NCBI GenBank assembly: GCA_026826555.1
Contig: JAKSZT010053928.1
Coordinates: 46,011,389-46,075,388, forward strand
Direction: 5' to 3'
DNA: 64,000 nt
From: Tolypeutes matacus
Taxonomy: Eukaryota; Chordata; Mammalia; Cingulata; Chlamyphoridae
Of the stretch, positions 46,590 through 58,730 are shown one piece after another. Under the pieces are notes generated by a model. That model was not told where the DNA came from. It did not search any database and saw only the letters and a program-made list of their open reading frames with translations. Position numbers and translations under genes: made by a program. How positions within the stretch are numbered: position 1 is the first letter of the stretch; each line of letters begins with the position of its first letter.

Positions 46590-47080
46590 CATTATTTAGT
46601 CCTTGCCTCCCTCTACAGCCTCATTTTAGACTATACTCCCCAGCCCCTAGTTCTCTAGCCCCACTGGCTTCCTTTTTGTTCCCCAAACACCCCTATCTCA
46701 GGGCCTTTTCATACACTGTTTCCTTTGCCAGCAGTGTTCTCCCCCTTTTCTCTACATGGAAGCTTCTTCCTTCTCTTTCAGATCTTAGCTAAAATACCAT
46801 TTGCTCAGAGTCCTTTTCTCATCACCTTATCTAAAGCAGCAGCCCCTTGCCAAAGTCTTTCCTATCACCTACTTATTTCTTTTGTAGCATAACTGATCTG
46901 ATCTCAATCTCTTCATTTATTCATCTGCTTGTTTATTGTATGTCTCCCCTACAGAATATAAGTACCTTGAGGTAAGGGGCTTTCTCTCTCTTGGTTATTA
47001 CTGTTTCTCCTGAAATTCAAATAGTACCTACCCTATAATAAATGTTCAAAAAATAAGTGTTGAGTGAAGAATAGAAGAAT
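46590..47080 (+). repeat. L2 3' end, sense (~0.5 kb)
   Basis: TCTCTAGCCCCACTGGCTTC, TCAGGGCCTTTTCATACACT, CAGATCTTAGCTAAAATACC, TACAGAATATAAGTACCTTG and TAATAAATGTTCAAAAAATA follow the L2 3' region to its terminus. Confidence 0.85.
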
Positions 47081-47544
47081 GACTTTGAAATTTATACCTT
47101 TGTTTCTATGTAGGAACTGTGCCTTTAAAAAATTCAGCTGAACATATTAGAGAATTAATGTCTTTGATAATTCTGAGTGTTCTAAATCATGTTTCAGCCT
47201 TGATTAGGACACGTAATACCGTAACCACAGACTGTTGGAAACTCCCACAGCAGCAGCGATTTCTGCTTTGCTTTAAATATTCCCAGTGGACGTGTTAAAT
47301 AATTAACTATTCAGTAGTAACATGACAGTGTTATTTAATAAGTATAAAACTCTTTAGTTAATTGTCTGCAATAAAATTATAGTGTCATACAATCTTACCA
47401 TTAGCTAGGCAAGGACTTGGTATACCCTCTAGTCTAACTAAAATATTTTGGAAAGTTAAAGAGGCTTTTCCAGAAACTCAGCAGAGGGCACTTTCCATTA
47501 TATCAGTTCAAACCCTACTATATTTATCTCTGCCACCCCAACCT
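47081..47544. other. Intronic sequence, no gene seen
   Basis: Unassigned sequence; no repeat or exon recognised. Confidence 0.4.
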
Positions 47545-47990
47545 TTATTTTTTAAAATATTTTATTAGAGAAGTTATAGGTTTACAGACCAATCATGCAT
47601 AAAACAAAGGACTCCCATACACCACCCCACCACCAAATGTTGGTGTGGAACATTTGTTACAATTGGTGATAGCACTTTTTTGTAATTGTACTAATTTTTT
47701 TTAACAATAGTTACCTTTGTTGCAATTGATAAAAAATTATTAAAATACTACTATTAACTATGATCCATAGTTTATATTAGGTATATTTTTTAACATATAC
47801 CACCTTATTAACAACTTGTATTAGTGTCATACATTTTTCATAATTCATGAAAGAACATTCTTATACATGTACTATTAACTATAGTCCCTCATCTACAATA
47901 AGCTTCACTGTGTTACACAGTCCTATGTTTTATCTTTGAATTTTTATTCTAGTAACATATATGACCTAAAGTTCCCCCCTTTTAATGAAT
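47545..47990 (-). repeat. Probable L1 3'-end remnant, antisense
   Basis: TTTTATTAGAGAAGTTATAG, GTTTACAGACCAATCATGCA, GGTGTGGAACATTTGTTACA and CACTGTGTTACACAGTCCTA resemble an antisense L1-related 3' region common in mammals. The middle is unusually T/A-rich and decayed. Confidence 0.5.
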
Positions 47991-49076
47991 ATCACTATAG
48001 GAGCAATAGATTATAATTAGCATGGACTCATAAGAAATCTACATTTCAGGAGGAAAAAAGACAATATTAATCAAAGCTTCCAGTTTATCTCAAATCCACA
48101 AGAAATGAAACATCTTTTATGGATGCCCTAAAATAGAAATCACTGCACATTATTCCATCTGAGGCCACTGAAAAGTAGAAGTAGGGGCCTGTAGGCCAAA
48201 TCTTCAAATAGAAGGGGTAAGAAGTATCAGATTCAGAATGAAACAAACAGAAATTTTACACATATTTTGCCCCACAGTTAGCAACTGAAAGCCTCTTTCA
48301 TAAGAATCTCACATTCAGAAAACACAAATTATAATATCAAATTTAATAATCTATGGATTTTTCTGAACAGTTACTCATGTGAAAAAGGAAGTCCTCATTT
48401 TTTCAGAATCGTATCTTGAAAATAGTCAATTTACGGACCCATTTAAAAAAAAAAAATACAGGATATATCTGTTCTTTCATGTCTTAGAAGCCAAAGATTT
48501 ATTTTCTAAGATTAAAAAAAAAAGAACAAAAAACCCAAATACATTGTTTTCAATATATAAGGAAATGAAGAATAATGGGCATGCCCTTCATCAATGTATA
48601 TGATATTCCCAACGAATACGGGCAGTGCATATATAAAACATTCCTTATTGTTTAGTATAAAACATTCCGTACTGTTCAGTCTTTTGCTAGAAAGTGACTC
48701 TCCTAAGAATAGTGAAATCAAGACCTACAATTGTCTCCTTTCTTCCTCTTAGGTCAGCAGCAACATGGGCTCACTTACTTCCACACAGTAGAACCAGACC
48801 ACAGTGTAGAGAACTATGAAATTCAGGCTTTTGTTTTCATGAACAGAATTTTTACCCTGCCTCTGTAAAATTTGTTATCTCCGGTGCTTTTTTTATATGA
48901 TCACAGGATCCCTAAGTGACTCTACAGGTAAGTCACAGAAGCATAGACTCCCGGAACTGGAAGGGGCCTGAGGAATTATGTCAAAAATCTTCCTTGTAGA
49001 GACCAGGGTAGAGTTGTAAGAGTCTGGTTCCTATTGTAAGGATGTTTTATTTGTCTTTGTGTGTCTGTTTGTGCAG
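47991..49076. other. Intron immediately upstream of the exon
   Basis: No repeats recognised with confidence. A-rich tracts lie near 48447-48457 and 48513-48523. The last ~40 bases form the acceptor region (see next entries). Confidence 0.5.
49040..49076 (+). promoter_or_regulatory. Splice acceptor: pyrimidine-rich tract and AG
   Basis: A T-rich tract with C and G interruptions (TTTGTCTTTGTGTGTCTG) leads to GTGCAG, with no intervening AG in the last ~30 bases. This is a good U2-type 3' splice site for the exon that starts at 49077. Confidence 0.75.
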
Positions 49077-49150
49077 GATTACATGGACTCCAATAAGTAC
49101 ATCGAGCATCTGCTAACTCAACTTGAGGAGCAACACAGAAGTCTCTGGAG
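49077..49150 (+). CDS. NCKAP5: Coding exon (74 bp), probable NCKAP5 N-terminal coiled-coil exon
   Basis: In phase 0 the exon encodes 24 complete codons beginning DYMDSNKYIEHLLTQLEE and ending with tryptophan, plus two bases (AG) of a split codon, so the next exon should begin in phase 2 and give Arg. There are no stops in this frame. The charged, leucine-spaced peptide is coiled-coil-like. It matches my memory of the N-terminal part of NCKAP5 (Nck-associated protein 5), a large, poorly characterised protein of the NCKAP5/NCKAP5L family, whose members are linked to microtubules. The splice sites on both sides are strong. No neighbouring exon was found in this window, in keeping with the very long introns known for NCKAP5 and unlike the compact paralogue NCKAP5L. 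Exon status is much surer than the gene name; the peptide was not searched. Confidence 0.75.
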
Positions 49151-49156
49151 GTAAGT
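49151..49156 (+). promoter_or_regulatory. Splice donor GTAAGT
   Basis: CTGGAG|GTAAGTATTT pairs well with U1 snRNA over the intronic side (GTAAGT) and ends the exon in G. It is a strong 5' splice site. Confidence 0.85.
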
Positions 49157-51848
49157 ATTTGTTTCTTCAGGTAGTGGTCCCTATAGCATATATCTTGATC
49201 ATGGAGGCAGGGAGTTGGAAAAGCCTCATCTTCCACTGGGTGCAAAAAGCATCCTTTTTGTGCAGAAACTACACTACTGAGAAAATACCATTCCTTTAAT
49301 TAAAGTAAAGCAACAGTACTGAAAGCTGTCCTTGAGTCAAGGACATGCTCAGAGCTGGTAGGATGGTAGAAATCACCAAACTTGTCAAGGAAGTGAAATC
49401 ATTCGCACAAGGCCACATGGCCAGCTTGTGATGCTGTGGGTTCTCTGACCCCTGCCTGTTCAAGCTTTATTTAATTATTCCTCAAATTAAAATATAGAAC
49501 ATTCCTGCTTAAATTTTCTGATTTTCTTCATATTAAAGGGGAAGATTGTAAGAATGTTGTATAGGTCGCCAATGATGAGTTTTTGTTCTTTAAAGAGTAC
49601 TTTGGGGAATTCCAATTATACATAAGGAAAGGTATGCATGAACATTTGTGTAGCTAAATTAGAAAAAGAGGTCAACATCATGGAAATCATGTTTCCAAGA
49701 CACTCATCCATTCTCCGAGGCCTCCTTGGGGGTTGATACTGTCAAGCATGGTTGTGATTTACTAACTGTGGTTTTTTTGCCAAACCTTATCCAAACCCTT
49801 CACCATGGGTCTCTGTGCCAGGCCATGTTGCTCCTTCTTGCATAACTGTAATGAAGTCCAATAACCTTGGAATTCACCTTCCCTGAAAAATTCTAGTTCT
49901 TGGGTAAATTGCCAGATATTTTCAGGTTTTTTTCTGCTCTTTTATATATATTTTTCCTTCTGGAGAACAGATAGCTGGCTATAGTAATAGAAAATATTCC
50001 TTTATTTCTAAACATAGATAAACTGCTGGAATGATATAACAAATTGTTCAATTTTATGTCTGCTTGCCTCTAACAGACACACCAGTTAATTTTATATAAC
50101 TTGATGCAATATTCACTAGATTTGTTTGGGGGAGCTATAACCTGGTTTTCTTCTTCTTCTTTTTTTAATAACCTGGTTTTGATATAGCTTTATTTTTGAA
50201 CCCCAGGATTGCATTAATAAAATCAACAACAAAGAATTTATGTTTAATGTATTTATGGTTGTGTTATTACAATATAATTTCCATGGATAAACTGGAAAGT
50301 ATAGTTTTAAAATTATTTAACTGAATTGTGATATTTTCTTTCAACTATTTTCATAGAATAGTTGATGTCTTCCCCATTTTTCAAGAGAAAAACACAAAAA
50401 ATGTTGCATAACAGTTGATGAGAAAAATTTGGAGTTTAATTTTGTCAGTAAGTGAGTCTTATACTCATCATTGGGGAGGAATAACAGTTTAGGATCTTTG
50501 AACAAAGACAACAACAAAAAAAAAACTGCATGGGAAAGGCTTTTTTTCCCCCTGCTTTCTTGAGGTAGCTAATAAAAACCTTTGGTCTTCTCAAGTATGA
50601 TTAAATTAAAATCCCATTTCAGGCACAGACTCAACCTAACATAAAATAAGAGTTCAGAATTTTGTGTGCAGTCGCTTCCATTTCCCCTCAGAACTGGAAT
50701 TATTGCTGTTGAAGAAGTGAGGTCTTATATATTATGTCAAATCATCTCATAAAAAAGCTCCATTTGAATAACAATAGAGGGCAATAATGACATTTGAATA
50801 GTCATAATAACTACCTGTGAGAAAATGGAAATGGATAGTATTGAAAAGAAAATGAAAACCAATAATAGCAGATTTATATATTATTTATTGAATCTTGAAA
50901 TTACATTTTGATTATATTTTGCAAACAGATCCTGACTTGACTGACTTAAAATGATACACTTTATGATGGTTATTACAATATTATAGCTACCACTATAGCC
51001 ATCTGAGTTTTGGTGATGGCAATGGGAGTGAGTGAACAGTGTGGGAAATCCTTTCTGGTTTTGACTGAAATTTTAAATGCTTTATTCATGAGTTAGGGTA
51101 GAATCTATGATGTGCAGAGGATCATGGGAATAGCATGCCATGTACACAAACACAACTGAATTGTGTGAAGTTAAACAAATGTTCCCAGAGATCAGTATAG
51201 AATCCTTCTCTAATTTTATTACACCTTTGATTTGTGGCTGCTGCCCTTTTTATGGAGTAGGTTACTTGTTATTGCTGCTGATGTTAACTGATGATCTTCC
51301 TTTTATACTTGAACTTATACCTTAAAATAAAAGACCTGCATATTTTGAACATTTAAATCTTCCAACAATGATTGTGTTCACCACCTTTAATAACTGATCA
51401 AAAGCATGGTAGATACATGGCATATTCTCATTGCCACTTCCTGAATGATAAAAGAATTGGAAAAATGGTAGAGGATGGGGTGCAAGGATTAAAGAAAGTC
51501 TTTCCTTGTATTCACCGAAGGGCTACTAGTCTTTTATAGATTTTAGTCATTTCTCATAGCAGAACCATCTGCTCTGATACAAAAATATATTGTTGTAATC
51601 ACTCTCTCAAGATAACTGGTTATTTGGGGGGTGCTTTTTAAATATTCTACCAAAATAAACCTATAATCTATCACTGGACTTTCTAATTGCAAAGGAATTA
51701 GTGGGGTTCAAATATAGCTGTCTAGCAATGAGCAGTCATTTAGCTCAACTGTCTTTTTTTGACACCAGCAAATCCTTTTTAAAAGGAAAACTTCTGTGAA
51801 ATCATCTGAATAAGAGGATGGAGTTCGAATCCAGAAATTAGTCTAAGG
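49157..51848. other. Intron downstream of the exon, no further exon seen
   Basis: AT-rich, with a CTT run near 50149-50160 and an A run near 50517-50525. I looked for a following NCKAP5-like exon (starting with a G to complete Arg, then an acidic/basic coiled coil) and found none. Confidence 0.5.
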
Positions 51849-52333
51849 CAGGGGTTTTTAACCAGGGGTCCACAGACCAAGAAAGATTTCAGGGGGTCTA
51901 TGAGCTTGAACTGAAAATTCAAAAAAACATTATTCTTGTGGGGACGTGTTGGTGCGGGTGTGATTTATTTATTAAATAATACACCGTGTGGACTTAGTAT
52001 AAGTTTTATTTTGATACAACGTGTTCTGAGTGCAGTGGATAACTGCCTGCAAAAAGGTTGGTAAGGTTGGCAGAGATGGTTTTATGATACCATGGGAAAA
52101 CTTGAATTTCTAAATGTTTGCCGAAAATGAACTTTTGAACAGATTTTGAACTGTGTTAGGTTATCAGGTTTTTCAAAGTTGTAAAACAATTTTGAATAAT
52201 CCTAAAATTTAATTTAAAGACATGCCGATGTTGAGTATCATAAAACTATCTGCCGCTACATTCTGAGAAGGGGTCTGTGGTTTTCACTTGACTGGAAAAG
52301 GGGTCTGTGGAAAAAAAAGGTTAAGAACCCCTA
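51849..52333 (+). mobile_element. hAT-type DNA transposon, 485 bp, with 8-bp target duplication
   Basis: Ends CAGGGGTTTTTAACCAGGGG and GGTTAAGAACCCCTA are inverted repeats. The flanks GTCTAAGG (51841-51848) and GTCTAAGA (52334-52341) match at 7 of 8 positions. It is the longest of three copies in the window and carries ~250 bp of interior that the 31523-31758 copy lacks. There is no open transposase frame. Subterminal blocks AGGGGTCTGTGG occur twice near the right end, as expected for transposase-binding repeats. Confidence 0.9.
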
Positions 52334-52341
52334 GTCTAAGA

Positions 52342-53317
52342 ATTGAATACAAGTCTGGGTGGGTTTAATTTCCTCTGAATTTCCCTGCTTGATGATTAAA
52401 GAAAAAAAAAATACTAGTTGACAGTGAAACACGATCATTATAATTTTCTGCATGTTTGTTTTAATGTGGAAAGTTGGGATTAGGAGAAAAGGGCTTTTTT
52501 ACACTTGGTATTTTTTGTATCATCTGTTACTATTTCTAATTTGACTAAATATATCTGTGACTGATAAGGAAAATTGTAAGGAAGCAACTGCTGAGAATGT
52601 CTTTTCTCTAATATTGGATAGAAATCTTCATCCATTTGAAGTCTCAAATTAAGAGTTTAGAACAAACATAAACAGTTGGAAAATCCAAACTGAATTTACG
52701 AATACTTATGGAATTGAAATTACTCTCTCATGCCACATATGTGAAATTATGAATGAAGATGGGAAGCAGCACAATGTGGGAGTAATGGAAAGAGGACTGA
52801 ACCAGGGCCCTAGGGACTTGATACTCATCTTGGTCTGCCTGAACCGACTATTGGGCAATGTCTCTGAACCTGAGATGCTGCAAAAAGAAGGTATCGAAAT
52901 AGCTAGTATTTAAGATTAACGAGTGCTGAGAGTCTATGAAACACACGGCATCTAGAGTATTATATTGCATTTATAGAACATGTACAGACATGCGAAATTT
53001 AATTTTTTTCTGTAATGCTTAAATATTGTGCTGTGAAAGTTATATAACACATATATCATAGAACACGTGAAAGACCATATGAGTAGACATTACTAATATA
53101 ACAGAAATACCTAACAGCTTGCTAGTAGCTCAACCAGATGATGCCATTTCAGATTTTCATAGTTCAAATTGAAGATGGTGTTATCAAAAGCCTGTAAGTT
53201 AGTACAAGATAAATAGGTCTGCTAAACCAAAAGCAAATGATAAGATCCGGTGAACAGATCATGCTGGCTGCCAATCCACAGATTCTAGATCACCAAAGTC
53301 CAACTTGAACAATCTAT
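52342..53317. other. Intronic sequence with weak MIR-like text
   Basis: GGGAGTAATGGAAAGAGGAC followed by TGGGCAATGTCTCTGAACCT at about 52776-52872 looks like decayed sense MIR. The rest is unassigned. Confidence 0.4.
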
Positions 53318-53325
53318 ATCTAGAC

Positions 53326-53501
53326 CAGAGTTTCTTAACTGAGTCACTATAGACATTTGGGGCTGGGTGATTCTTTGTTGTGGGGGCTGCCCCGTGCATT
53401 GCAGGATATTTAAAATCATCTCTGGCCTCTATCTATTAGATGCCAGGAGCATTCCTCATTGTAATAACCAAAAACTGCCCCCTGCAAATTGAGAACCACT
53501 G
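53326..53501 (+). mobile_element. hAT-type DNA transposon remnant with 8-bp target duplication
   Basis: Begins CAGAGTTTCTTAACTGAG, contains TTCTTTGTTGTGGGGGCTGC, CCGTGCATTGCAGGATATTT and CTATCTATTAGATGCCAGGA, and ends TTGAGAACCACTG. The flanks ATCTAGAC (53318-53325) and ATCTAAAT (53502-53509) match at 6 of 8. Same family as 25442-25649. Confidence 0.8.
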
Positions 53502-53509
53502 ATCTAAAT

Positions 53510-56500
53510 AAACCACCTACACAAGTATATTCTAAGAAACACTAGTTCCTATATCACTATATTACAGATGTTACAAGAAAAATAAAGGTGTTCTGTGGGA
53601 AATGCTAGGTAGAACCAAGTTTTTAATCTTAAATTTCAAAACTTCTTAGAGCCATTAATATTGCTATATGTGCTAAGCATATGCAAATATGCAATATAAA
53701 ATGTAATCTTGACTTTTACAGAAAAATTCCAAACCTTTTGTTCTTAGACTATCTACCCAAACTAAGGTTCCAAGGAACATACTTTGGGAAATGATCATCT
53801 CTCTAGTTGATATCCAAAAATATAAGAACATGACTGGTCGCTCATTTTTTTCCCCCACTTCACTGGTACTGGGAGGGTGACTTAGGGAAAGACCATCTAG
53901 CAATGTGAGGAGACGAGGTTGTTGGTAAAGGGGGAAAGCAGATGTGTGGGAAAGCCAATTCCAATTTCTTCATTGTTTTCCTAAGGGGCAGCCCAAACCT
54001 TGAAACAAGATTCTAAGAATCGGTAGTACTATCAATTACAAGCTATGTTTGCCCTAGTAAAGCACTTGGCTCCTATTTCCTCAGGGAGGGGGGATGGAGT
54101 AATGATGGCTTCCTACATCACCTGAGAAAAATATGTATATATCCTTGGTTAAAAGAAGATCCCATAAGACTTGTATATTCTAGCAATATAATGATGCTTT
54201 TAGTTTATCCAAAATTGTTTAAAATAGATTTTCACATTTGTTTTCTGGCTTGTGCGTATGACTCTTATTCTAAGGAAAGATACAGGAAAAAGAAAATGGC
54301 AAAACATTGCTTTCATTCTCATCATGATTCAAAATGTCACTTACCTAAGTGTGAACATGGAAATAAAATGTTCCACAATCCAAATACTCATGTTCTTCAT
54401 AATTTCAGGATATAAATTCATTATATGTGATAGTCATCAGGACCTGTGTTTTAAGTTCCTTCTAGCTCTAAATCTAAACTTTTCTGAAGGGTGTGTGTGT
54501 GAGTACATGTTTGTGTGTGTGTCTTTGTGTGTAAGAATGATATTAAAATTGCTAACTGCTTACTGGGAAGGGCCTCATGCCATTATTCTATTCCTGGGAA
54601 AAATTCTTTTTTAATGTGTTATCTAGATATTGTCTCATAGTTGTAAAATAGAGGTAAGAAGTGAATGGACATACAGCTGGAGCAGAGCAAGGCCAAGGGC
54701 CTCTCAAAGATTTGCCTTCTATGTATCCGGGATCTTAGAATCGTATTATCCAGGCATCTTAGGAATTAGCACATCCCTATCCTCATGGGGTTAATTTATG
54801 TAGACCAAGGAGGTGCCAAGTATTAAACATGTTGCCTCTGCTATAATCCTAGACTTCCACTGGGCCATCTTAATTGACAGCGAGTGAAATTGCTCTGCAT
54901 GAATTCTTAATGGTGGACACCAACAAAAATAAAAACTGTGATTTGTTTTTAAAATCTCTTCAAGAGGAAAAGAGTCTATCTCTGGGGCATAAAATGTGTT
55001 GCAAACAAAGAGAGCACTTGGTGCTCTGTGATAGCAGTAAAAGTTCTGAAAGCAAAACCTCATGCTATGTCACATTGGACCACATGATTTCCCTGCTCTC
55101 CACTGACACACTCCACTGAGGTCAAAGGAGATCAGGCCCACCAAGCTTTACATTAGGTACAACTCCTCTCAACCCTTGGGCTGAATTTTGCAATCACAGC
55201 TGTAGCCTTCTCCAAGTACAAACACAAGGCCCACCCAACCTTGAAACCCATCAACATCACTCCTCAATAACCCACCAGGGGTTATTTCAGAGATATCACA
55301 GACCCCTGACCAGAGAAGAATCTTGCCCCTGAGCCTTGTCCTCCACCAGCAAAAGGGACTAAATTAGGGCTCTGGAAATCTGGTATTGCCACATGCTTCC
55401 ATGGTCATGTCATCTCCAGGCAGTGAGGGGAAGGGCTGTGGGGCTGCACGGTAACCCCAAAGGATATTTATTATAGCCTGATGATGTTGTCTTAGAGGAG
55501 CTAGGGAGCATTCAGGCTGCTTCTCATAGCCTTGAACCTGCCGATGAAGTAACAACACTGACTTAAAGTGACTTTAAAATATTAAGAGGACTAAGCCCAG
55601 AAAGATATCTGGAGTGATAGAATCAGAAGGTCACCTAGGTTCATATTTGACCTTGCACCTTAGGGATGGATCTACATTACATTTTCTTTAAGTTACCTGC
55701 ATGAGCTCTGCATGTACATCATGGGGCAAGGAGATGCCAAAAGGTCAGAGTATAACTCTACACTAGGTTTTTAAAAATATATAATTCCCCATTTCTTGTC
55801 AAGTCTGCCTACCCTTCTTTCTTTAAATTAAAGCACCATGCTAACCCACCAGAAAACATGTATTTAGGTTCTAACATAATAAATGCATAAAATAGACCAT
55901 TTAAAATCTTGTGGATTTTATCCCGTCATCTTTATGCCAAACCTTTATCTGCAAGAAAAATTCACATACATCTATCAAGGCTATTCCCCTCGGGGTGGCA
56001 AGACAGATCTGTAAAATACATTTTAGAGGGCTATGTCTCATAGAAGTTCAAAGAAGTTTTCCCAGAGAAGGTGGTGTTTCTATTCTGAGTCCTAAGTAGG
56101 AGCAGATTTGGTGGCATCAGGGCAGATGTAGAGTCTGTTATTGAATAGATTGAATTTGAATTGCCTTTAAAATATTTTGGTCATAACTGTACAAAGGACA
56201 ATGAGAAGTCCAGCTCTAGAAATATTTATAGTTATTAAACAAATCACAGTATAGGTAATTATTACATTAACCAACAAAGACATAAAATTATGCACTAAGG
56301 GAGCTAGGGAAATATCCCCACTTTTAAAGATGGATTTACTACAGCAAAGGGAGCTTGAATTGAATAATGCTGTACAACTGAATCTGGAGATGAGTTTGAA
56401 AATAATTCTACTTCTAGTTTAAATGAGTTTATGCTTTTCAAGAAACTCCCTCAAAATACAAAATAAATATTCTAACATCAATAGGATTTTGGGGACACCC

Positions 56501-57044
56501 AGAGAAATTTACCACTATTTAATCTGAAAACACTTGACTAAAACACATGTTTTATTTTTAGAACCACACTTATCTTAATATGATGGTCAGGGACCTACCA
56601 TGATTTATTTTTCTGAAATTAAAATAAAAAGCCTCAAGCAAATGGCATTTTGTGTATTTATGTAGGGTAATAAAGATTGCAAATGTTCCTTACTAAGTTG
56701 AAAGAAGAAAACCTCCAGCAGGCAATAGTATAAATGACCTACTTGCCACAAATGCATGTACTATGGCTGAGATGCCTTATTCCTGGGAGGAGAAATGAAA
56801 TAGGTAATTTATCATGGCCTTTTATTTAATTTTAATTTTAAAGGAAAAACCTCACTAACTCAGTGCAAGAGCATACTTAGGATTTTTTTTTGAAAAGGGA
56901 CTGTAGGCTATAACTCTCCCTGTCTATATAGGTGACTCTGGAGTTAAAAGGAGTAATTTTTGCTTATTCTCAGTTCTTCTTGAGCCTTCCATTTTCAGAG
57001 TTCTGGGAGGGCATTTGGTCCCCACACAGGAAGAGGGGTACTCC
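53510..57044. other. Intronic sequence, no gene seen
   Basis: About 3.5 kb, largely unassigned, with a GT-rich simple tract at 54489-54533. Frames of 60-120 codons (for example 54252-54614, 54791-55063) overlap on both strands and show no recognisable product. No splice-bounded exon found. Confidence 0.4.
54489..54533. repeat. Imperfect (GT)n tract
   Basis: GTGTGTGTGTGAG followed by further GT runs interrupted by TACAT, TCTT and similar. Confidence 0.8.
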
Positions 57045-57336
57045 GTTGAAGGTGTTGATGAATTCCCCAAGAGAAGCTGCCTGGCTGAAGTAGAAATAGA
57101 CATTCTTCCTAACTCCTGAAATCCTCAGTTCTCCCTTTAAGGCCTCCAACAGAATGGTGAGGAGACTCCTCTCCTTGCTGAATGCAGTTTCCTTTGTTTA
57201 TTATAGACTTAATCAGCCACACATGCAATCAACTGACTAATGACTGAAATCCATGAAATACCCTCACAGTAACAATCAGGCCAGACAGCTGGACACCATA
57301 ACCTGGCCAAGTTGACATGTGAACTTAACCATCAGA
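57045..57336 (+). mobile_element. LTR-like repeat, 5'-truncated, same family as 37953-38411
   Basis: GATGAATTCCCCAAGAGAAG, CTGCCTGGCTGAAGTAGAAA, TCAGTTCTCCCTTTAAGGCC, ATACCCTCACAGTAACAATC and CATAACCTGGCCAAGTTGAC align in order with the right two-thirds of the 38-kb element. The first ~150 bp are missing, and no target duplication can be called. Confidence 0.8.
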
Positions 57337-58609
57337 ACGGGTAAGGCCAAGTCTCTAATTGCTCATCTGTTGAATGGTGCTTAGAATAAAGCATAGCACT
57401 TCAAACATGAAACTTTACCCGTCTGGAAAACCAGGCATATTTGGGGTGTGTCTTATTCATTGTTGTACCTAAGTGACTTCTCTAATGCTTAGCACATTAT
57501 ATGAACTTAAAACACTTTCCTTGACCATGGAAGGGATTGGTGAATCCAGAATAGAGAGTGCTCTGGGCTCACGTGTTCATTCTGGATGAACCCATCTTTA
57601 TTTATAAAACTCAGCAGGAAAAAAGGCAAGTATAATACAAAGTCATTTGTCTCAGTGGGGTGCAAATACTAAAGGTGCCCAGATATAGAAGTTAAACATA
57701 TTAACTATTAGGAAGTTGAAGATTGAGACATTTAATGAAAATGTGAACATATTAGTGATGTACGAGGCCAGTGGGGATGCTTGCTTTACTACAGACTTTT
57801 ACTTCACGCTTCCTTCAAAATTCAGTCATGAAGTAAGGAATTTTAAGGTATGTTATGTCTGCATGATGGGTCCCTGAGCCTCATAGAAAAGACTCTGACA
57901 TATAGCAGTAGTGATAAAATGTACGCATCTCTCCCATAATTCCATTCTGTTGATTTATCAATTGTGATCTTGGGCTTATACAACTTTATCAAAAAGAATA
58001 TCTCATAATTTTAAAAGAAAGCAATTAAGACACTATCATAGGTAAAAAAAATAATAATAAAGCCTATAATATTAAAAGTACTTCTTTTCCTACTTTGCAT
58101 AAAGTGAGTTAGAAATCAATTGTAGATCCATGGATCAAATTACTTTTACAAAGAGAACCAGGGCTTAACAAGAAGAGCTAGAAAAGACATTCTTGGGAAT
58201 TTTGGCAAGGTGGATATACATCTGACGTCAGAGAGGAGCTCAGCATACGTAACGATGAGACAGGCAGCCAAATGGAGGGTAAGTTCTCAAAAAGTTGGTG
58301 ACAAGGAAGAGAATGAAAAAAAAAAAAAGCGAAGAAAACAGAGAGCAGTCAATAGCTAAAAGTAAATTTCCATTATTATCCTAGCTAGTTTCCTTAGATA
58401 ACCTACTTATGAACATGGGGCACATGTTTCTCTCCATCCCCTAAAATATTAGTGCTGTTATAAGCACGCATATCTGATGAACGTTCTGGTCCAGCTGGGG
58501 CTGGGATTTGGCGGCACACCAGTGTAATTAGGGGCTCTGTTCTAATTGGTGTCTGTGTCTAACTGTTGCCAAGTTTTAAAAATATCATTCCTGGTTTGTT
58601 CTCTGCACT
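57337..58609. other. Intronic sequence, no gene seen
   Basis: AT-rich and unassigned; an A run at 58317-58328 is the only simple repeat of note. Confidence 0.45.
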
Positions 58610-58730
58610 ATTGAGTTCATATCTTGGTTCTGCCACTTACTAACTGTGTGGTCCTGGGAAAGTCCTTTAGGCATACTGGGCCTTGGTTTCCCATTGGTAA
58701 TGAGAAAAGATCGAATGAAATGATTTCAAC
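58610..58730 (+). repeat. MIR SINE fragment, sense
   Basis: TTCTGCCACTTACTAACTGT, GTGGTCCTGGGAAAGTCCTT, GGGCCTTGGTTTCCCATTGG then ATGAGAAAAGATCGAATGAA form a clear MIR core. Confidence 0.85.
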
